DNA of 64,000 nucleotides from Delftia sp. PS-11 (GCF_029870285.1 NZ_JACSYA010000009.1:109909-173908), one strand, 5' to 3'. Positions 17,291-26,119 are shown, counted from the first letter of the stretch. The notes: generated from the letters alone by a model not told the origin. A program made the numbers and translations.

Positions 17291-18157
17291 CTAGACCGGG
17301 GTATAGGCCAGGCGCACATAAATGGGCGCGAAGGCCTCGGCCTGGGTGATCTCGATCAGCGTTTCCTTGGCCAGCTCCAGCAGGGCGATGAAGGTCACCA
17401 CCAGCACCGTTGAGCCCTTTTCGGGCTGGAACAGGGACTCGAACTCGACGAAGCGCCGGCCCTGAAGGGCCTTGAGCACCTGGCTCATGTACTCGCGCAC
17501 CGAAAGCTCCTCGCGCGTGATCCGGTGGTGCTGTACCAGCCGGGCGCGCCTGAGGATGTCGCGCCAGGCTGCCTGCAGCTCGGACACCTCCACATCGGGA
17601 AAACGCTGCTGCAGGCTTTGCTCGATGTGCACCTGTGCCTGCAGGAAATCGCGCCCCTGCTGGGGTATCTGCCCCAGCTGCATGGCCGCCAGCTTCATCT
17701 GCTCGTATTCGAGCAGGCGGCGCACGAGTTCGGCACGCGGGTCCTCGGCTTCCTGGCCGTCTTCCTGCTTCCTTGGCGGCAGCAGCATGCGCGACTTGAT
17801 CTCGATGAGCATGGCAGCCATCAGCAGGTACTCGGCGGCCAGCTCCAGGTTGCGGCTGCGGATCTCCTCGACATAGGCCATGTACTGGCGCGTCACGTCC
17901 AGCATGGGAATGTCCAGGATGTTGAAGTTCTGCTTGCGGATCAGGTACAGCAGCAGGTCCAGCGGTCCCTCGAAGGCTTCGAGGAAGACTTCGAGCGCAT
18001 CGGGTGGAATGTACAGATCCTGCGGCAGCGCGAACAGCGGCTCGCCGTACAGGCGCGCCAAAGCCACCTGGTCGATCACGACCGGGCTGCCGTCGCCAGG
18101 GACGGGGGATGCGGCACTGGCCTGGGGGAGGGCCAGTGCAGTGTCAGCCTCGGCCAT
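17291..18157 (-). CDS. scpA: segregation and condensation protein ScpA
   Basis: 288 residues. Kleisin subunit bridging SMC heads in the chromosome condensation complex with ScpB. The kleisin N-terminal block FEGPLDLLLYLIRKQNFNILDIPM is at about 63-86. LAAEYLLMAAMLIEIKSRMLLP and a C-terminal winged helix follow. A 35-residue Ala/Pro-rich N-terminal tail precedes the domain, as in other Burkholderiales. scpB is not in the window. Confidence 0.94.
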   Translation of the reverse strand: MAEADTALALPQASAASPVPGDGSPVVIDQVALARLYGEPLFALPQDLYIPPDALEVFLEAFEGPLDLLLYLIRKQNFNILDIPMLDVTRQYMAYVEEIRSRNLELAAEYLLMAAMLIEIKSRMLLPPRKQEDGQEAEDPRAELVRRLLEYEQMKLAAMQLGQIPQQGRDFLQAQVHIEQSLQQRFPDVEVSELQAAWRDILRRARLVQHHRITREELSVREYMSQVLKALQGRRFVEFESLFQPEKGSTVLVVTFIALLELAKETLIEITQAEAFAPIYVRLAYTPV

Positions 18158-18196
18158 GTCGTGCTACGCAGGCAGCAACTGCATGCGCGTGGCGCC

Positions 18197-18400
18197 TCAG
18201 GAATTCGTCTGGTAGACGTAGGGCTTCTGGTTCACGCGGCCGGCGCGCAGGTCCTCCCAGACCTCGTGGTTCACATCCTTGTCCCACAGCAGCGAACGGC
18301 CTGCCACCTGCTGCTTGGACAGCTCGGGCTTTTGCTGCTTGAGGTTGTTGATGAAGTCGGTGGTGTCGGAGCGGTAGTCGGGGCGGCGAAAGAATGACAT
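18197..18400 (-). CDS. DUF3460 family protein
   Basis: 67 residues, starting MSFFRRPDYRSDTTDFINNLK. The sequence matches the DUF3460 family, small conserved soluble proteins of Burkholderiales usually found just before scpA. Function unknown. First gene of the leftward run; its start lies 45 bases from the divergent lipoprotein start, so both share a compact promoter region. Confidence 0.82.
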   Translation of the reverse strand: MSFFRRPDYRSDTTDFINNLKQQKPELSKQQVAGRSLLWDKDVNHEVWEDLRAGRVNQKPYVYQTNS

Positions 18401-18445
18401 AGTGGGAACCTTTGGGAATTGCCCGATTTTACCGGGACACCACGA

Positions 18446-18943
18446 ATGCACCTAGTTTCCCGACTGGCGGCTGCCGCCGTGGCCGCGCTGGCCATGCTGG
18501 CGCTGTCCGGCTGCGACCAGCAAAACATCAAGGAATTGGAAGAAGGCCTGTCCACCGAGGCCGATGTGCGCGCCCGCTTTGGCGAGCCCGAGCGCATCTG
18601 GCCCGAGGCCGGCGGCGCGCGCACCTTCGAATACAACCGCCAGCCCGCCGGCAGCCGCAACTACATGATCACCATCGGTCCGGACGGCCGCATGAGCGCG
18701 CTGCGCCAGGTGCTGGCGCCGCACAACTTCGAGAAAATCCGCCCCGGCATGGACGAGGAACAGGTGCGCCGCATGCTGGGCAAACCGGCCAAGGTCACCA
18801 CCTACCAGCTCAAGCAGGAAACCGACTGGGACTGGAACTACATCGATCCCCCCACACGCAACATGGAGTTCACCGTCACCTTCGGTTCCGATGGCCGCGT
18901 GCTGCGCAGCGCAGGGCGCGAGAAGCTGCACGGCGGGCCTTGA
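18446..18943 (+). CDS. BamE/SmpA-domain lipoprotein
   Basis: 165 residues. Signal peptide with lipobox LSGC (cysteine about residue 23), so probably an outer-membrane lipoprotein. Two SmpA/OmlA-like halves are visible: ELEEGLSTEADVRARFGEPERIW...GPDGRM and KIRPGMDEEQVRRMLGKPAKVTTY...GSDGRV. This duplicated arrangement is larger than the single-domain BamE of the Bam complex, so it is a BamE-like paralogue rather than certainly BamE. Confidence 0.83.
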   Translation: MHLVSRLAAAAVAALAMLALSGCDQQNIKELEEGLSTEADVRARFGEPERIWPEAGGARTFEYNRQPAGSRNYMITIGPDGRMSALRQVLAPHNFEKIRPGMDEEQVRRMLGKPAKVTTYQLKQETDWDWNYIDPPTRNMEFTVTFGSDGRVLRSAGREKLHGGP

Positions 18944-18978
18944 TTGGCACGCTGGCAGACTGCTTCGCTGAACAGGCC

Positions 18979-20919
18979 CTACGGCGGATTGTCGCTGGCA
19001 GGCGCGCGCTCCAGCGCCGCCAGCCAGCGCCACAGCGTGGAGCGGCTGACCCCCAGCAGCCGTGCCGCATCGGCGCGGCGGCCTCCGGCCATGCGCAGGG
19101 CGTGGCGCACGCGCTGCGCGTGGCCGGATGGTTCCGTGGGCGCCGTGCTGGCGCCGTTCATGAAAAGCTCCGGGCAATCGTGCTGCAACTGCTCATACCC
19201 CACGTCTTCCAGGCGTGAAAACTGCAGCAGCAAGACGGCGATGCGCTCGGCAACGTTCTCCAGCTCGCGCACATTGCCGGGCCAATCGTACGCCTGAAGG
19301 CGCGGCAGCACGGGCGCCAGTGCTGCCTTGGCGTCCAGCGCACAGCCCTGCCTGCGCAGGCAGGCAGCGACCATGGGCACTGCCAGTTGCGCGATGTCCT
19401 CGCGCCGTTCACGCAGTGCCGGCAACGCCAGCCGCAGCGTATTGAGCCGGTAGTACAGATCCTGGCGGAAGCGCTTTTGCGTCATCAGCTCGGCCAGCGG
19501 CTGGTGTGTGGCCGCGATCACGCGCACGTCGATGGGGATGGGGGCTGTGGCGCCCAGCCGCATGATCTCGCGCTCCTGCAGCACCCGCAGCAGGCGCGTT
19601 TGCAGCGGCAGCGGCATGTCGCCGATTTCGTCCAGGAAAAGGGTGCCTGTGTGTGCGGCCTCGATCAGCCCCGGCTTGCCACCGCGCCGTGAGCCGGTGA
19701 ATGCACCGTCCTCGTAGCCGAACAACTCGCTTTCGAGCAGGGACTCCGGAAAGGCGGCGCAGTTCACCGCCACAAAAGGCCTGCTGGCGCGTTCGCTGTG
19801 GTTGTGCATGGCCTGGGCAAAAACCTCCTTGCCCACGCCGGTTTCGCCCGTGACCAGTACGTTCAGGTCGGTGCGCGCAAAGCGCTGCGCGCTGGCGATG
19901 GCGCGCATCAAGGCGGCGCTGCGGCCCTCCAGGGATTCGAAGCTGTGGCGTGCGCTGTGTTGCTGGCGCCGTTGCATCCGGCGCAGGCTGGTGTCGGCAT
20001 CCTGAATGCTGCGCGCGTCGTACAGCGTCAGCGCGGCGCCGACAATCTGGCCATGTTCGCGGATCGGCGTACGGTGCGCCACCCAGTCGCGCTGTGCAAA
20101 GCGCAGGGCCACGGCGCTTTCCTGCCGCCCGCTGTCCAGCGTGGCCTGCAGCGACAGCACGGGCTGCAGCGCATGCAGGGCCTGGCCTTCGAGGCGCAGT
20201 GCGTGGCCGCCCAGCAACTGCCGCATCGGCGGGTTGATGGCGGTGATGCGGTCCTGGCGGTCCACGGCCACCACGGCTTCCTGCAGATTGTGCAGCACGC
20301 TGTGCAACTGTTCGTAGCGGCCGGCCTCCAGCCTTGCCACGCGGGCCAGCTCCAGCGCATCGTCCAGACCCTGGCGGATGCTGGCGAGCGAGTAGGCCAG
20401 CAGGCCGCAAAGTCCTGCCTGCCCGGCCAGCTCCACAACCAGGCTGGAGCCGACGATGACTTCGTAGCCTGCCTGGCGCAGTGTTTCCAGGCGCTGGCGC
20501 GCATCACCGGGCGTCTGGTAGGCATGCTGGCTGATCTCTATCCTGAGCATGTCCTTGACGGCATCCAGTTCTGGAATGGTCTGGCCGTACATCACGACCC
20601 CGACGCGCGTGGCGATGCGCCTGGCCCTGATCAGTGCCTGCAGCAGGTCGAAGCCCGTGAGCTGGATCGTTGCCACCGGGGCCTGCAGCCCCGCCCGCAG
20701 GATGCTGGCGTTCGAGCCAGCGCTCACGAAGGCATCCACTTCCCCGCGCGCGAGCCGGTCCTGGGCGATGGCCAGCGCTTCGGCGAATGCGCCATCAACG
20801 ACTTCGATCTCGGCGCGATCCTGGTAGGCGGCCAGCACAGGCATCGCGAATTCGCGGATCTGCCGGTAGCTGAGAAAGCACAGCCGGGGCAGGCGCGATG
20901 GCGCAGAGGCTGCAGCCAT
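18979..20919 (-). CDS. PrpR-type sigma-54-dependent regulator
   Basis: 646 residues. The N-terminal PrpR sensor domain (about 10-190; VDAFVSAGSNASIL) is followed by a PAS-like segment (about 205-310). The AAA+ sigma-54 domain (about 325-555) has Walker A GETGVGKE and Walker B GTLFLDEIGD, and a Fis-type helix-turn-helix closes the protein. The sigma-54 contact loop reads GAFTGS instead of GAFTGA. It is divergent from the CoA-transferase operon, which has a -24/-12 promoter, so that operon is the likely target. The inducer is probably a substrate or intermediate of the CoA-transferase/lyase pathway. Confidence 0.88.
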   Translation of the reverse strand: MAAASAPSRLPRLCFLSYRQIREFAMPVLAAYQDRAEIEVVDGAFAEALAIAQDRLARGEVDAFVSAGSNASILRAGLQAPVATIQLTGFDLLQALIRARRIATRVGVVMYGQTIPELDAVKDMLRIEISQHAYQTPGDARQRLETLRQAGYEVIVGSSLVVELAGQAGLCGLLAYSLASIRQGLDDALELARVARLEAGRYEQLHSVLHNLQEAVVAVDRQDRITAINPPMRQLLGGHALRLEGQALHALQPVLSLQATLDSGRQESAVALRFAQRDWVAHRTPIREHGQIVGAALTLYDARSIQDADTSLRRMQRRQQHSARHSFESLEGRSAALMRAIASAQRFARTDLNVLVTGETGVGKEVFAQAMHNHSERASRPFVAVNCAAFPESLLESELFGYEDGAFTGSRRGGKPGLIEAAHTGTLFLDEIGDMPLPLQTRLLRVLQEREIMRLGATAPIPIDVRVIAATHQPLAELMTQKRFRQDLYYRLNTLRLALPALRERREDIAQLAVPMVAACLRRQGCALDAKAALAPVLPRLQAYDWPGNVRELENVAERIAVLLLQFSRLEDVGYEQLQHDCPELFMNGASTAPTEPSGHAQRVRHALRMAGGRRADAARLLGVSRSTLWRWLAALERAPASDNPP

Positions 20920-21034
20920 GGATGTCTCCTTGCAACGTTTTTATGTTTCATGAGTGTCGCATGAGACAGTTTTCGCGCCATAAGGCAATCACTGAATGCA
21001 ATGAAATCAAAGGGTTGGGTCAATGGGTGCCAGA

Positions 21035-21049
21035 TGGCATGCACTCTGC
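21035..21049 (+). promoter_or_regulatory. sigma-54 (-24/-12) promoter
   Basis: TGGCAT-N5-CTGC with GG at 21036-21037 and GC at 21048-21049, exactly 10 bases apart, as RpoN requires. It lies 40 bases before the TTG start of the CoA-transferase gene. An imperfect inverted repeat TTTCATG (20946-20952) / CATGAGA (20960-20966) about 70 bases upstream may be the activator site. Confidence 0.7.
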
Positions 21050-21088
21050 AAGAGCCTGTGCATCACCGTTGAAACAGGAGCATTGCAC

Positions 21089-22285
21089 TTGGCCCTCGAA
21101 CACATCACCGTGCTGGATCTGACCCATATGCTGTCAGGTCCCTATGGCACCATGCTGCTGACTGACCTGGGCGCGCGCACCATCAAGGTCGAACCTCCTG
21201 GCACCGGCGAAGGCACGCGGCGCCTGCTGGAGCATGACAGCGCCTATTCGCGTGGTGGCATGGGCGCCTACTACCTGACGCTCAACCGCAACAAGCAAAG
21301 CGTCTGCGTGGACCTCAAGAGCGCCGCCGGGCGTGAGGTATTCCTGGATCTCGTGCGCCATGCGGATGTGGTGTTCGACAATTTCAGCGCTGGCGTGACC
21401 GCGCGGCTGGGCATCGACCATGCGGCGCTGGCGCAGGTCAACCCCCGTATCGTCACCTGTTCGGTGACCGGCTTTGGCCAGACCGGGCCCGCGACCCAGC
21501 GTCCCGCGTTCGATCAGGTGGTCCAGGCCATGGGCGGTGGCATGTCGATCACGGGCACGCCCGAGACCGGGCCCACGCGCAGCGGCATTCCCATCGGTGA
21601 CCTGGGTGGCGGCATGTTCGGCGCCCTGGGCGTGCTCGCCGCGCTGGTGGAGCGCGAGCGCACGGGGCAGGGTCAGCATGTCGATGTGTCCATGCTCGAT
21701 GTGCAGATTTCGCTGCTCAACTACATGGCCACCATGTACTTCATGTCGGGCCAGGTGCCCGAGGGCATCGGCAACGGGCATTTCGTCCACGTCCCCTACA
21801 ACAGCTACCCCACGGCTGATGGACACATCATCGTTGCGTGCATAGGAGACGCCTTCTTCGAGCGCTTCGCCCAATGCATGGACCTGCCTGCGCTGCGCGA
21901 TCCTGCCTACCGCGAGCAGCCCGCACGCTTTGCCGACAAGGCGCGCATTGATGCCATCGTCTCCGAGGAGCTGCGTACCCGCGCCACTGCGCACTGGCTG
22001 CAGCTGCTGCGCGCCGCGCGCATCCCCTGCGGGCCGGTCCATGATTTTGCCCAGGCGCTCAGCGATCCGCAGGTGCTGGCGCGGGAGATGGTCATCGAGG
22101 TGCCGCTGCCGGACGGGGAGCGCCTGCGCATGCCTGGCAATCCCGTCAAGCTGTCTGCGGCCGACTCCCGCGAGCACCGCTGTGCGCCTGGCCTGGGTGC
22201 TCATACCGACGAAGTACTCACGCAATCGCTGGGCTACTCTGCGCAGCAGCTGGCCCGACTGCGCGCGGCAGGAACCATTGGTTGA
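21089..22285 (+). CDS. class III CoA-transferase (CaiB/BaiF family)
   Basis: 398 residues. The family moves CoA between carboxylic acids in the cytoplasm. Visible: LEHITVLDLTHMLSGPYGTMLLTDLGA at the N-terminus, NRNKQSVCVDLKS, FDNFSAG with the aspartate that forms the anhydride intermediate, and the GGGMFGALGVLAAL helix. The TTG start at 21089 has AGGAG 8 bases upstream. The longer ATG at 21023 lies upstream of the sigma-54 promoter and is rejected. First gene of a four-gene unit with an HMG-CoA-lyase-like enzyme and two Bug receptors. Confidence 0.88.
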   Translation: MALEHITVLDLTHMLSGPYGTMLLTDLGARTIKVEPPGTGEGTRRLLEHDSAYSRGGMGAYYLTLNRNKQSVCVDLKSAAGREVFLDLVRHADVVFDNFSAGVTARLGIDHAALAQVNPRIVTCSVTGFGQTGPATQRPAFDQVVQAMGGGMSITGTPETGPTRSGIPIGDLGGGMFGALGVLAALVERERTGQGQHVDVSMLDVQISLLNYMATMYFMSGQVPEGIGNGHFVHVPYNSYPTADGHIIVACIGDAFFERFAQCMDLPALRDPAYREQPARFADKARIDAIVSEELRTRATAHWLQLLRAARIPCGPVHDFAQALSDPQVLAREMVIEVPLPDGERLRMPGNPVKLSAADSREHRCAPGLGAHTDEVLTQSLGYSAQQLARLRAAGTIG

Positions 22286-22297
22286 AGGCAGGTGCGC

Positions 22298-23221
22298 ATG
22301 GACCAGATTCAGATCACCGAGGTGGCTGCACGCGATGGATTGCAGAACCAGCCCTCCCTGATATCCACCCAGGACAAGCTGGGCCTGATCGGGCGCCTGG
22401 TGGCGGCCGGCGTTGAAAGCATTGAGGCGACCAGCTTTGTCTCGCCGAAGGCCGTGCCGCAGATGGCCGATGCCGGCGAGCTGCTGCCTTTGGTAGCGCA
22501 GCGGTGGCCCCGGTTGCGCGCATCGGCGCTGGTTCCCAACCTGCGGGGCCTGGAGCGTGCGCATGCGGCCGGAGCCAAAGAGATTGCGGTCGTGCTGTCT
22601 GCCACCGAAACCATGAACCGCAAGAACATCAACATGGGCCTGGCCGAGGCACTGGATACCAGCGAACAGACCCTGTCCCATGCACGCAGCCTGGGCCTGC
22701 GCACGCGCGCCTATGTGGCTGTGGCTTTCGAATGCCCGTTCGAAGGCCCTACGCCGCAGTCGGTGCTGGTGCGCCTGGCAGGCCGCATGCACGCGGCAGG
22801 AGCGCACGAGGTGGTGTTGGCCGACACCATCGGCGCAGCGGCACCCGCCCAGGTGCGCGAGCGTTTGCAGGCATTGCGCGATGTGCTGCCCCTGCATGCG
22901 CTTGCGCTGCATTTGCACGATACCCGAGGTCTGGGGGCTGCCAATGCCTGGGCTGGCATCGAAGCCGGCGTGCGGCGCTTCGATACCAGCGTGGGCGGGA
23001 TCGGCGGCTGCCCCTTCGCCCCCGGCGCCGCCGGCAATCTGGCCACCGAGGACCTGGTGCTCATGGCAGAGCGCAGTGGCATGGCGACGGGAATCCATCT
23101 TGATGGCCTGCTCGATGCCATCGGATTTGCCGAGGGTCTGCTGGGCAGGCCGCTGGGCGGGCGCAGCAGCGCCTGGTTGCGCTGCTCGCGGCCTGCACCT
23201 GCTGTGCAGGCAGTCGCATAG
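22298..23221 (+). CDS. hydroxymethylglutaryl-CoA lyase-like enzyme
   Basis: 307 residues, TIM barrel of the HMGL family. EVAARDGLQNQP holds the metal-binding aspartate and catalytic arginine, then ATSFVSPKAVPQMADA, LHLHDTRGLG with metal histidines, and GGCPFAPGAAGN with the conserved cysteine. It should cleave a 3-hydroxy-3-methyl-acyl-CoA (HMG-CoA to acetyl-CoA and acetoacetate) or a close analogue. It starts 12 bases after the CoA-transferase, which would supply the CoA ester. Confidence 0.9.
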   Translation: MDQIQITEVAARDGLQNQPSLISTQDKLGLIGRLVAAGVESIEATSFVSPKAVPQMADAGELLPLVAQRWPRLRASALVPNLRGLERAHAAGAKEIAVVLSATETMNRKNINMGLAEALDTSEQTLSHARSLGLRTRAYVAVAFECPFEGPTPQSVLVRLAGRMHAAGAHEVVLADTIGAAAPAQVRERLQALRDVLPLHALALHLHDTRGLGAANAWAGIEAGVRRFDTSVGGIGGCPFAPGAAGNLATEDLVLMAERSGMATGIHLDGLLDAIGFAEGLLGRPLGGRSSAWLRCSRPAPAVQAVA

Positions 23222-23246
23222 TTCATCACGATCAGAGGAGACAAAA

Positions 23247-24260
23247 ATGTCCAGACTACACGATGGCTTTTTTCCGAATCGATGGCCCACCCGGCGGGCA
23301 GCATTGGGCGCCCTGGGAGGGCTCGCGGCCTGGGGCGGCTCCTGCGCAGTCGGGGCGCAGGCGCTGCCTGCTACGCGCTTTCCTGGCAAGCCCGTGACCA
23401 TCGTCGTGCCTTACTCGGCTGGCGGTGGGACGGATATTGTGGGGCGCCTCATGGCACAGCGCTTGTCGCAGCTATGGGGACAATCGGTTGTCGTGGACAA
23501 CCGCACTGGCGCCAACGGCGCTATCGGTTCACACCATGTGGCCAAGGCTGTGCCTGACGGTCATACGCTGCTGCTGGTGGTCGGCTCGCACGCCATCAAC
23601 CCTGTGCTCATGAAAAGCCTGCCTTATGACACCATGCGGGCCTTCACGCCTATTACCAATATCGCTACATCTCCCATGGTGCTGGTCGTTGCGGCCGATG
23701 GGCCCTATCGCAAGCTCTCTGAATTGATTGACGCTGCGCGCCGGCAGGAAATGGCGGTGGGCTATTCTGAGGGCCAGACGCGGCTGACCGGCGAGATGAT
23801 CCGCCAGGCAGGCGGCCTGCGCATGACAGGCGTGGCTTACAAGGGCGGTGCGCCCATCATGGTTGACATCATCGGCGGCCATCTGCCTGCTGGCGTGACC
23901 AGTGTGCTTACGGCGCTGCCCCATGTGCAGTCCGGCAAGCTGCGCGTGCTTGGTGTGGCTGCACGCCAGCGCATGCCGCTCTTTCCGGATGCCATGACAT
24001 TCGCCGAGGCCGGTCTGCAAGGCGTCGAATCGCTGAGCTGGTACGGATTGTTCGGCCCTGCCGGTCTGCCAGACTGGGTGACCGCTCGCCTGCACGAAGA
24101 TTTGCGCAAGGTCTCGGCCGATCCGCTGGTGGAGCGGCAAATGCAGGAGCAGGGCGCACATGTCGAGCTGACCCCTCCTGCCGAGTTCCTCCGTTTCGTT
24201 GAGTCGGAGACCGGCAAATGGGCCCAGGTCGCCCAGCGTGGCGGCATACGTGCTGAATAA
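23247..24260 (+). CDS. Bug-family tripartite tricarboxylate receptor protein
   Basis: 337 residues, periplasmic. The N-terminus has an arginine pair and a hydrophobic stretch ending VGAQA, resembling a Sec/Tat export signal (residues 1-39). The mature domain shows Bug signatures: KPVTIVVPYSAGGGTDIVGRLMA, VDNRTGANGAIG, and VAYKGGAPIMVDIIGG. Such receptors bind organic acids. No TctA/TctB permease is nearby, so it either uses a permease elsewhere or has a sensing role. AGAGGAG ribosome site at 23234-23240. Confidence 0.88.
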   Translation: MSRLHDGFFPNRWPTRRAALGALGGLAAWGGSCAVGAQALPATRFPGKPVTIVVPYSAGGGTDIVGRLMAQRLSQLWGQSVVVDNRTGANGAIGSHHVAKAVPDGHTLLLVVGSHAINPVLMKSLPYDTMRAFTPITNIATSPMVLVVAADGPYRKLSELIDAARRQEMAVGYSEGQTRLTGEMIRQAGGLRMTGVAYKGGAPIMVDIIGGHLPAGVTSVLTALPHVQSGKLRVLGVAARQRMPLFPDAMTFAEAGLQGVESLSWYGLFGPAGLPDWVTARLHEDLRKVSADPLVERQMQEQGAHVELTPPAEFLRFVESETGKWAQVAQRGGIRAE

Positions 24261-24283
24261 GAAGCACGATAAGGAAGTCCAGC

Positions 24284-25249
24284 ATGAAACTCTTTCATAA
24301 GCTCTTGTGCATGGCTTGGGGGCTGTCTGCTGCGATGGCCTGTGCAACTGGCTATCCGAACAAGCCCATACGCCTCATCGTGCCCTTTGCGCCCGGCGGT
24401 GTCACCGATACGGGTGCGCGGGTGGTGGCGGAGAAGCTGGGGGCGCGGCTGGGCCAGCAGGTGGTGGTGGACAACCGCCCTGGCGCCTCGGGCAATATCG
24501 GCACGCAGATGGCGGCGGCGGCACCGCCCGACGGATATACGCTGGTCGTGGGCTTTGACGGCACCCTGGTCATCAATCCCCATGTCTACGCAAAGGTGCC
24601 TTTCGATGTGCTCAAGGACTTTGTCCCCGTGAGCAAGATCGGTGATGCGGCGCTGGTCATCGTCACCCACCCTTCGGTGCCTGCCAGGGATCTGGCGGGG
24701 CTGGTGGCGTACTCCAAGGCCCACGGCGGCGGCGTGTCCTATGGCAGCGCAGGTACGGGCAGCACGCCGCATATCGCGGGCGAACTGCTGCGCGTGCGCA
24801 CGGGCGCGCACTTCGTGCATGTGCCCTACAAAGGCGGCGGCCAGGCCCTGGCGGATGTGGTGGGCGGCACGCTGCCCATGCTCTATACGGCTGTGGCCGG
24901 CGCCTATCCCTTCATACAGCGCGGCCAGGTCCATGCCATCGCGGTCTCCAGCGCCCAGCGTCTGCCTTCTCTGCCCCAGGTGCCCACCATGGCGGAGTCC
25001 GGCATCCCCGGCTTCGAGGTGAATTCATGGATCGGCCTGCTGGCTCCGGCCGGTACGCCGCAAGGCATCATCGAGCGGCTGCAGCGCGAACTGCAGGCCG
25101 TGGTCCAGGCGGCGGATGTCCGCGAGCGTCTGGCTTCGCTGGGCATCACGGCCTGCGGCAATACTGCGGCCGAATTCCGCAGCCAGATCGAGGCCGACCT
25201 GCGCAAATACGCCGAAGTCGTCAAAGCGGCCAACATTCGCGTGGAGTGA
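24284..25249 (+). CDS. Bug-family tripartite tricarboxylate receptor protein
   Basis: 321 residues, signal peptide 1-22 (cleavage after ACA). Mature part: KPIRLIVPFAPGGVTDTGARVVAE, VDNRPGASGNIGTQMAA, VPYKGGGQALADVVGG. It is a second, clearly different receptor in the same operon, 23 bases after the first. The pair may recognise two related acids handled by the CoA-transferase and lyase. Confidence 0.88.
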   Translation: MKLFHKLLCMAWGLSAAMACATGYPNKPIRLIVPFAPGGVTDTGARVVAEKLGARLGQQVVVDNRPGASGNIGTQMAAAAPPDGYTLVVGFDGTLVINPHVYAKVPFDVLKDFVPVSKIGDAALVIVTHPSVPARDLAGLVAYSKAHGGGVSYGSAGTGSTPHIAGELLRVRTGAHFVHVPYKGGGQALADVVGGTLPMLYTAVAGAYPFIQRGQVHAIAVSSAQRLPSLPQVPTMAESGIPGFEVNSWIGLLAPAGTPQGIIERLQRELQAVVQAADVRERLASLGITACGNTAAEFRSQIEADLRKYAEVVKAANIRVE

Positions 25250-25309
25250 CCGCAGCCACACCGCTCTCAGGGTGGGGCGTACGCAACAGCGCTGCGCGGC
25301 GACTTTCTC

Positions 25310-25400
25310 TAAAATCCGGGTTAACACCGATGCCAACCGCATCGGTGGCGCTGCCTGGTTGGGTGGCGCACCGGTGGCCGCTCTGATCCGGGGCGGCTGG
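25310..25400 (+). promoter_or_regulatory. promoter and structured leader of the YitT-like gene
   Basis: A -10-like TAAAAT (25310-25315) is followed by a perfect 9-bp hairpin CACCGATGC / GCATCGGTG (25325-25347). Further downstream is GCCGC...GCGGC (about 25377-25397). The hairpins sit in the ~115-base untranslated leader. No known riboswitch class was recognised. Confidence 0.35.
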
Positions 25401-25429
25401 CAGATTCCGTTGTCACCACCCCCGACACC

Positions 25430-26068
25430 ATGTCCACGCCCACTGTTCCCGCCGCGCCCGCATCGGCCCCCGCTTCGCTGCGCCATGGCCTTTTCGAGGA
25501 TGTCCAGGCCCTTTTCACGGGCACTTTGTTCGTGGGCATCGCGATGATGATGTTCGCCCAGGCCGGTTTGCTGACCGGCAGCACGGCGGGCCTGGCCTTT
25601 GTGCTGCACTACGCCACGGGCTGGCCGTTCGGGCTGGTCTTTTTCGCGATCAATCTGCCGTTTTACTGGTTCGCCTGGACGCGCGTGGGGCGTCTGTTCA
25701 CGGTCAAGACCTTTTTGTGCGTGGGTGCGCTGTCGCTGATCACCGAGCTGGGCCCGCGCCTGATCCATATCGACTACCTGCACCCGGCCTTTGCCGCCAT
25801 TGCGGGCGGGCTGCTCATGGGCTCGGGCCTGCTGTTTCTGGCGCGCCACCGCTCCAGCCTGGGCGGGGCCACCATTGCCTCGCTGTATCTGCAGGACCGC
25901 TATGGCATCCGCGCAGGCAAGGTGCAGATGGCCATCGACTGCTGCGTGGTGCTGCTGGCGCTGTGGGCCGTGCCTTTCGAGCGCGTGGCCTGGTCGGTGC
26001 TGGCCGCAGTGATCATGGGGGTGTTTCTGGCGGTGAGCCACCGGCCGGGGCGGTACGCCGGCCAATGA
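25430..26068 (+). CDS. YitT-family (DUF161) membrane protein
   Basis: 212 residues with about five to six hydrophobic helices and the DUF161 features LFVGIAMMMFAQAGLLTGSTAGLAFVL (about 33-60) and ITELGPRLI...FAAIAGGLLMGSGLLFL. Inner-membrane protein of unknown substrate. An Ala/Pro-rich 25-residue N-terminus precedes the first helix. Convergent with soxZ; a shared bidirectional terminator overlaps its stop. Confidence 0.82.
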   Translation: MSTPTVPAAPASAPASLRHGLFEDVQALFTGTLFVGIAMMMFAQAGLLTGSTAGLAFVLHYATGWPFGLVFFAINLPFYWFAWTRVGRLFTVKTFLCVGALSLITELGPRLIHIDYLHPAFAAIAGGLLMGSGLLFLARHRSSLGGATIASLYLQDRYGIRAGKVQMAIDCCVVLLALWAVPFERVAWSVLAAVIMGVFLAVSHRPGRYAGQ

Positions 26069-26095
26069 ACAACGGCCCCGATGGGGCCGTTGTTC
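26067..26095. terminator. bidirectional terminator between the YitT-like gene and soxZ
   Basis: 13-bp perfect stem GAACAACGGCCCC / GGGGCCGTTGTTC with a GAT loop. The YitT stop codon lies in the left arm; soxZ ends 25 bases to the right on the other strand. Confidence 0.75.
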
Positions 26096-26119
26096 ATATG
26101 AGGCTGCGCATTGCGGCCT

